NCBI GenBank assembly: GCA_009746045.1
Contig: RPFO01000219.1
Span: 408,501 to 468,500 of the forward strand
Direction of reading: 5' to 3'
DNA length: 60,000 bases
DNA from: Mesostigma viride
Lineage: Eukaryota > Streptophyta > Mesostigmatophyceae > Mesostigmatales > Mesostigmataceae
Under the pieces are notes generated by a model. The model did no database searches and had not been told where the DNA came from. It was given only the letters and a program-made list of their open reading frames with translations. Shown here piece after piece: positions 54,165 to 60,000 of this stretch; within the stretch, counting starts at the first letter, position 1, and each line of letters starts with the position of its first letter. Made by a program: the position numbers and the translations under genes.

Positions 54165-54772
54165 CGCCGCAGGCAAGTTCGTTGTGTATCGTATGTGCTG
54201 GGCCTGGCTAATGAATATCGTCAAGAATAGTGCATGAGCGCGCTATACGAGCATGGGAGAAGGGGGAATCGAGCCCCCAGGCCAGCATAGGAGCGGGGTG
54301 GCTGCAGCCCCAGCGCCAGGGGGGGCAGCACCCTAAACAGCCTAACATTTCCTCGTGCCAAGTGAGGCGACAGCGGCCGGCGGCCAGCGCGGAATGGCGG
54401 GGTCGTTGCCGCGTAATTTAAGCGGGGACGAGTTGTTGGGACTGACGGTGCACAGCGGGGAAGGGGAAGGATGTTAGGGCGGGGCGATAGCGGATCCCAG
54501 ACGCAGCTGCGTCATTGGGGTGCCGGGGGTGCTATGCCTGTGAAGAAAGGTGTACAAAGAATTGCCGAGCCTGCAGGGGTGGCTGCCGAGGGCAGTGCCC
54601 ACATGGGTGAGAACCCCCCCGCAGTGGGGGGGTCCCTACGGGGATACTCTTGGCTTCCCCCTTGTATTGCCGCCTGGTTAGTGAAGCACTGGTAGCGGCA
54701 GGGGACAAGGGGGGCGACGAGAAGTCTGGGCCATACGACAGCTTGCGGCCAAGTGGCCAGGTAGTGGGTGCG
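54165..54772. other. Split-direct-repeat element interior, right part
   Basis: GC-rich, non-repetitive 608 bp between the nested transposon and B1. Two short plus-strand frames (54230-54421, 54471-54695) are open but carry no motif. If the element was once autonomous, this would be the place for the end of its last gene. Confidence 0.4.
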
Positions 54773-54923
54773 GGATGTTACAAAGCCCAGGTCCTCTTGA
54801 CTGGCCCAGGTCCTTATGACTGGTATGATGTTTCGGCCCTTGTTGTGTGGCCTAGTTAGCTTAGAAACTGCAGATTCTTAGGTTAGCTAATGGCTTGGAC
54901 GTGTGCCTAACACGTATTTGTAA
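54773..54923 (+). repeat. Split direct repeat B1
   Basis: Starts GGATGTTACAAAGCCCAGG and ends CACGTATTTGTAA. Identical, by eye, to B2 at 55321-55471. Confidence 0.9.
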
Positions 54924-54979
54924 TAAACATGTTTCTCTGGCAGCCCCTCACTCCAATGGAACTAAAGCAGCAATTGGAT

Positions 54980-55293
54980 TTTGTGAGCTCACGCTCGTTC
55001 TATCTATGACCTGCGGAAGTCTCAAAGGGGGAGGGGAGGCCGCAGTAGACAGGTCTGACTAGGTAGCCAGTACTAGGGGGGGGGTACGGTGTTGTGGGGG
55101 GGGGGTACCGGGGACGGTACTGTGGACCGGGTCCAATTTGTGTTGTGGACCGGGGGCAGTCCTGTGGACCGGGGACGGCGCGGCGCCACTGGCCTGTTGG
55201 TCAGTGGGCTGGCGTCCGTCACCCCACCTACGACTAGGTAGACGGTGGATACTTAGGGTTGTGGCGGGGCAACAACCACTCCTCTTTGCAGCT
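54980..55293 (+). repeat. Split direct repeat A2
   Basis: Matches A1 with one additional G in a poly-G run. Preceded by 56 bp after B1 and followed by 27 bp (CCCACCCACCCACCC start) before B2. Confidence 0.9.
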
Positions 55294-55320
55294 CCCACCC
55301 ACCCACCCTTGCTGCCAGAC

Positions 55321-55471
55321 GGATGTTACAAAGCCCAGGTCCTCTTGACTGGCCCAGGTCCTTATGACTGGTATGATGTTTCGGCCCTTGTTGTGTGGCC
55401 TAGTTAGCTTAGAAACTGCAGATTCTTAGGTTAGCTAATGGCTTGGACGTGTGCCTAACACGTATTTGTAA
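55321..55471 (+). repeat. Split direct repeat B2
   Basis: Second copy of B1, ending the element; the minisatellite resumes within one or two bases at GTGCAGCCGCCCC. Confidence 0.9.
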
Positions 55472-57715
55472 AGTGCAGCCGCCCCTTGCGTGCATGGTGT
55501 ATGTACGTGTGTGTGCAGTCGCTCCTTGCGTGCATGGTGTGTGTACGTGTGTGTGCAGCCGCCCCATGCGTGCATGGTGAGTGTAAGTGTGTGTGCAGCC
55601 GGCCCTTGCGTGCGCGGTGTGTGTACATGTGAGTGCAGCCGCCCCAAGCGTGCGCGGTGTGTGTACATGTGTGTGCAGTTGCCCCTTGCGTGCGCGGTGG
55701 ATGTACGTGTGTGTGCATGCCGGCCCTTGCGTGCATGGTGTGTGTACGTGTGTGTGCAGCCGCCCCTTGCGTGCATGGTGTATGTACGTGTGTGTGCAGT
55801 CGCTCCTTGCGTGCATGGTGGATGTACGTGTGTGTGCAGGCGTCCCTTGCGTGCGCGGTGTGTGCGTAAGTGTGCGTGCACTCGCCCCTTGCGTGCATGG
55901 TGTGTGTACGTGTGTGTGCAACCGCCCCTTGCATGCGCTGTGTATGTACATGTGAGTGCAGCCGCTCCTTGCGTGCATGGTGGATGTACGTGTGTGTGCA
56001 GTCGCCCCTTGCGTGCGCGGTGTGTGTGTAAGTGTGCGTGCAGTCGCTCCTTGCGTGCGCGGTGGATGTACGTGTGTGTGCAGCCGCCCCTTGCATGCGC
56101 GGTGTATGTGTAAGTGTGCGTGCACTCGCCCCTTGCGTGCATGGTGTGTGTACATGTGAGTGCAGTCGCTCCTTGCGTGCGCGGTGGATCTACGTGTGTG
56201 TGCACTTGCCCCTTGCGTGCGCGGTGGATGTACGTGTGTGTGCAGTTGCCCCTTGCGTGCATGGTGTGTGTACGTGTGTGTGCAGCCGCCCCTTGCGTGC
56301 GCGGTGGATGTACGTGTGTGTGCAGCCGCCCCTTGCGTGCGCGGTGTATGTACGTGTGTGTGCATGCCGGCCCTTGCGTGCATGGTGTGTGTACGTGTGT
56401 GTGCAGCCGCCCCTTGCATGCGCGGTGTATGTACGTGTGTGTGCAGTCGCTCCTTGCGTGCATGGTGTGTGTACGTGTGTGTGCATGCCGCCCCTTGCGT
56501 GCGCGGTGTGTGTACGTGTGTGTGCAGTTGCCCCTTGCGTGCGCGGTGGATGTACGTGTGCGTGCAGCCGCCCCTTGCGTGCGCGGTGGATGTACGTGTG
56601 TGTGCACTCGCCCCTTGCGTGCGCGGTGGATGTACGTGTGTGTGCACTCGCCCCTTGCGTGCGCGGTGGATGTACGTGTGTGTGCAGGCGTCCCTTGCGT
56701 GCGTGGTGTATGTACATGTGAGTGCCGTCGCCCCAAGCGTGCATGGTGTGTGTACGTGTGTGTGCAGTTGCCCCTTGCGTGCATGGTGTGTGTACGTGTG
56801 TGTGCAGCCGCCCCTTGCGTGCGCGGTGTATGTACGTGTGTGTGCAGTCGCTCCTTGCGTGCATGGTGTGTGTACATGTGTGTGCATGCCGGCCCTTGCG
56901 TGCATGGTGTGTGTACGTGTGTGTGCAGCCGCCCCTTGCATGCGCGGTGTATTTACACGTGTGTGCAGCCGCCCCTTGCGTGCATGGTGTATGTACATGT
57001 GAGTGCAGCCGGCCCCTTGCGTGCATGGTGTATGTACATGTGTGTGCAGCCGCCCCTTGCGTGCATGGTGTATGTACATGTGAGTGCAGTCGCTCCTTGC
57101 GTGCATGGTGTGTGTACGTGTGTGTGCAGCCGCCCCTTGCGTGCGCGGTGTATGTACGTGTGTGTGCAGTCGCTCCTTGCGTGCATGGTGTGTGTACGTG
57201 TGTGTGCAGTTGCCCCTTGCGTGCATGGTGTGTGTACGTGTGTGTGCAGCCGCCCCTTGCATGCGCGGTGTATTTACACGTGTGTGCAGCCGCCCCTTGC
57301 GTGCATGGTGTATGTACATGTGAGTGCAGCCGGCCCCTTGCGTGCATGGTGTATGTACATGTGTGTGCAGCCGCCCCTTGCGTGCATGGTGTATGTACAT
57401 GTGAGTGCAGCCGGCCCCTTGCGTGCATGGTGTATGTACGTGTGTGTGCAACCGCCCCTTGCGTGCATGGTGTGTGTACATGTGAGTGCAGTCGCTCCTT
57501 GCGTGCGCGGTGGATGTACGTGTGTGTGCACTTGCCCCTTGCGTGCGCGGTGGATGTACGTGTGTGTGCATGCCGGCCCTTGCGTGCATGGTGTGTGTAC
57601 GTGTGTGTGCAGCCGCCCTTGCGTGCATGGTGTGTGTACATGTGAGTGCAGTCGCTCCTTGCGTGCTCGGTGTGTGTACGTGTGTGTGCAGCCGCCCCTT
57701 GCGTGCATGTACATG
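55472..57715. repeat. 40-bp minisatellite, block 5
   Basis: About 56 units. Variant usage differs from blocks 3 and 4: GTCGCTCCTTGCG and units with GTGTGCGTAAGTGTGCG are frequent only here. Ends in GCATGTACATGTTTGAAG. Confidence 0.97.
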
Positions 57716-57837
57716 TTTGAAGAAATAAGCAATAGTGAATGGAATAGTAAAAAGAAAATCATTCCAGCATATGTATGTACAAGTTTTTAGTAGTACACTA
57801 TGACTATCGTCAAACATAACAATTTTCTATATTTTCA
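57716..57837. other. Short unique AT-rich spacer
   Basis: About 120 bp of non-repetitive AT-rich DNA separates the 40-bp array from the CA-rich satellite. No feature is seen in it. Confidence 0.6.
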
Positions 57838-59458
57838 TACACACACGAACAACACACCCAACACACACACGCTATGTTTGCACCCAAGACACACACCAAC
57901 ACCTAAAAACAAGACACCAACACACAAGACACCCAACACACACCCAAGACACACAATCACACACACGCAACACACACAGAACACACCTAAGTAACACACA
58001 ACACACATGTACATCCCTCCCCCCCACACACAACACCAACACATGACAATTATAACATGCCACAACACACACACTGACACACATGCCCCAACACACACAC
58101 ACATGCCCCAACACACACACACATGCCCCAACACTGCACACACAACAACACCCAAACACACACCACACACACACAAGACACCCAACACACATACCGAAAA
58201 CACGCACACACAACACCTACTAAAAACAAGACACCAACACACAAGACACCCAACACACACCCAACACACACACACACACACACACACAATGTTTGCACCC
58301 ACGACACACACACCCAACACCTAAAAATAAGACACCAACACACAAGACACCCAACACACACTTAACACACACACACACAATGTTTGCACCCACGACACAC
58401 ACACCAACACCTAAAAATAAGACACCAACACACAACACACGTACACGTACATCCCCCCCCCCCCACAACACCAACACATGACAAATAACATGCAAACAAC
58501 ACACCACACAACACGTACACACACACGCAACACACACCTAGGTCAATCACACACAACACACACAAAACACACCTAAGTCACACACAACACACACGTACAC
58601 CCCCCCACACACACCCAATACCAACACACAAGACACTTGGCATCCCCCCCCCACACCCACACACCCACACCCACACCCACACCACACATCCAACACACAC
58701 AACACACACAAAAGACACACAACACACATACCCGACACACACACACGCACCCAACGTACACACACACACAACACCTACTAAAAACAAGACACCAACACAC
58801 AAGACACCCAACACACACCCAAGACACACAATCACACACACGCAACACACACAGAACACACCTAAGTAACACACAACACACACGTACATCCCCCCCCACA
58901 CACACACAACACCAACACATGACAATTAACATGCCACAACACACTGACACACATGCCCCAACACACACACACATGCCCCAACACACACACACACATGCCC
59001 CAACACTGCACACACAACAACACCCAAACACACACCACACACACAAAAGACACACAACACACATACCGAAAACACGCACACACAACACCTACTAAAAACA
59101 AGACACCAACACACAAGACACCCAACACACACCCAACACACACACACACACACAATGTTTGCACCCACGACACCCACACCCAAGACACACACATAACACA
59201 CCTAAGTAACACACAACACACACGTACATCCCCCCCCACACACACACAACACCAACACACGACAATTAACATGCCATAACACACACACTGACACACATGC
59301 CCCAACACACACACATGCCCCAACACTGCATGCACACACAACAACACCCAAACACACACCACACACACACAAGACACCCAACACACATACCGAAAACACG
59401 CACACACAACACCTACTAAAAACAAGACACCAACACACAAGACACCCAACACACACCC

Positions 59459-59490
<32 letters not shown>

Positions 59491-60000
59491 GTTTGCACCC
59501 ACGACACAAACACCCAACACCTAAAAATAAGACACCAACACACAAGACACCCAACACACACTTAACACACACACACACAATGTTTGCACCCACGACACAC
59601 ACACCAACACCTAAAAATAAGACACCAACACACAACACACGTACACGTACATCCCCCCCCCCCCCAACACCAACACATGACAATTAACATGCAAACAACA
59701 CACCACACAACACATACACACACGCAACACACACCTAGGTCAATCACACACAACACACACAAAACACACCTAAGTCACACACAACACACACGTACACCCC
59801 CCCACACACACCCAATACCAACACACAAGACACTTGGCACCCCCCCCCCACACCCACACACCCACACCCACACCCACACCACACATCCAACACACACAAC
59901 ACACACAAAAGACACTTAAGTCACACACAACACACACATAACACACCTAAGTCACACACAACACACACGTCCATCCCCCCCCACACTCAACACCAATACA
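57838..60000. repeat. CA-rich satellite with higher-order duplication, runs off the window
   Basis: ACACAC, CAACACAC and poly-C tracts with embedded fixed words: TGTTTGCACCCACGACAC recurs at about 58290, 58380, 59155, 59490 and 59580, with a 90-bp local spacing. Words such as CACCTAGGTCAATCACAC (58526, 59730) and GACACTTGGCA (58632, 59831) repeat with an offset near 1200 bp. Open frames (Thr/His/Pro on plus, Cys/Val on minus) are artefacts. Confidence 0.93.

Larger units (their letters stand above)
48330..55471 (+). mobile_element. Split-direct-repeat (TOC1/PAT-like) element
   Basis: Two different repeats occur in the order A1 (48330-48642), B1 (54773-54923), A2 (54980-55293), B2 (55321-55471). 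A1 and A2 match over about 313 bp with one length difference in a G run; B1 and B2 match over 151 bp. This A1-internal-B1-A2-B2 order is the hallmark of tyrosine-recombinase retroelements of the PAT/Ngaro type, including TOC1-like elements of green algae. Both ends abut minisatellite units and no target duplication is seen, as expected for recombinase-mediated insertion. No reverse transcriptase or recombinase frame is recognised; most of the interior is a second element (48975-54162). Assignment rests on architecture only. Confidence 0.7.

Noticed and set aside
57835-59919. Cysteine/valine-rich frames on minus and Thr/His frames on plus
   Set aside because: They are translations of CA-rich satellite DNA in all phases.

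Overview
This is repeat-rich nuclear DNA of a eukaryote. A green alga or related Viridiplantae species is the best guess, not a proven one. Pointers are a split gene (GT-AG intron) whose product looks like a twin-arginine thylakoid-lumen protein, a split-direct-repeat (TOC1/PAT-like) retroelement architecture, Copia-type and LINE-type retrotransposons, a plastid-type tRNA-Ser relic and two plant-type telomere heptamers. No bacterial operon structure is present. Almost everything is mobile or tandemly repeated DNA; only one host gene is reasonably supported.

Layout. 1-14010: a cluster of copies of one LINE family (EEP endonuclease plus reverse transcriptase). Copy 1 (1-35 and 3904-5208) is split by a 3.87 kb element with terminal inverted repeats (36-3903). 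Copy 2 (6338-10850) is the longest but is frameshifted. Copy 3 has its 5' part inverted against its 3' part (about 11500-13205 minus, 13206-14010 plus). Tails of this family carry (CCAT)n, a conserved hairpin module and (TTAA)n; one CCAT tract is nearly 800 bp. 14011-21600: mostly unassigned DNA with one small minus-strand gene (14182-14820), a possible gene relic (about 18836-19510), several tandem repeats and a tRNA-Ser-like relic (21434-21501).

21750-57715: a 40-bp minisatellite of roughly 16.8 kb in total, broken by four unrelated insertions: a Copia-type LTR retrotransposon (23579-32081, TSD GTACG), a short non-autonomous LTR element with apparently identical LTRs (32318-34993, TSD CATGG), an 883-bp nested-palindrome foldback element (41927-42809, TSD CTTGC), and a 7.1 kb split-direct-repeat element (48330-55471, order A1-B1-A2-B2, no TSD). 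The last one itself contains a 5.2 kb element with 37-bp perfect inverted repeats flanked by TA. Unoccupied paralogous sites for three of the insertions can be read elsewhere in the same array. 57838-60000: CA-rich satellite with about 1.2 kb higher-order duplication, running off the window.

The very long open frames in the minisatellite and in the CCAT tracts are artefacts of repeat units that lack stop codons. The most novel items are the split-direct-repeat element with its nested transposon, the Copia-type element whose retropepsin-like segment lies after the integrase instead of before it, and the palindromic foldback element whose arms carry tRNA-like 3' halves.
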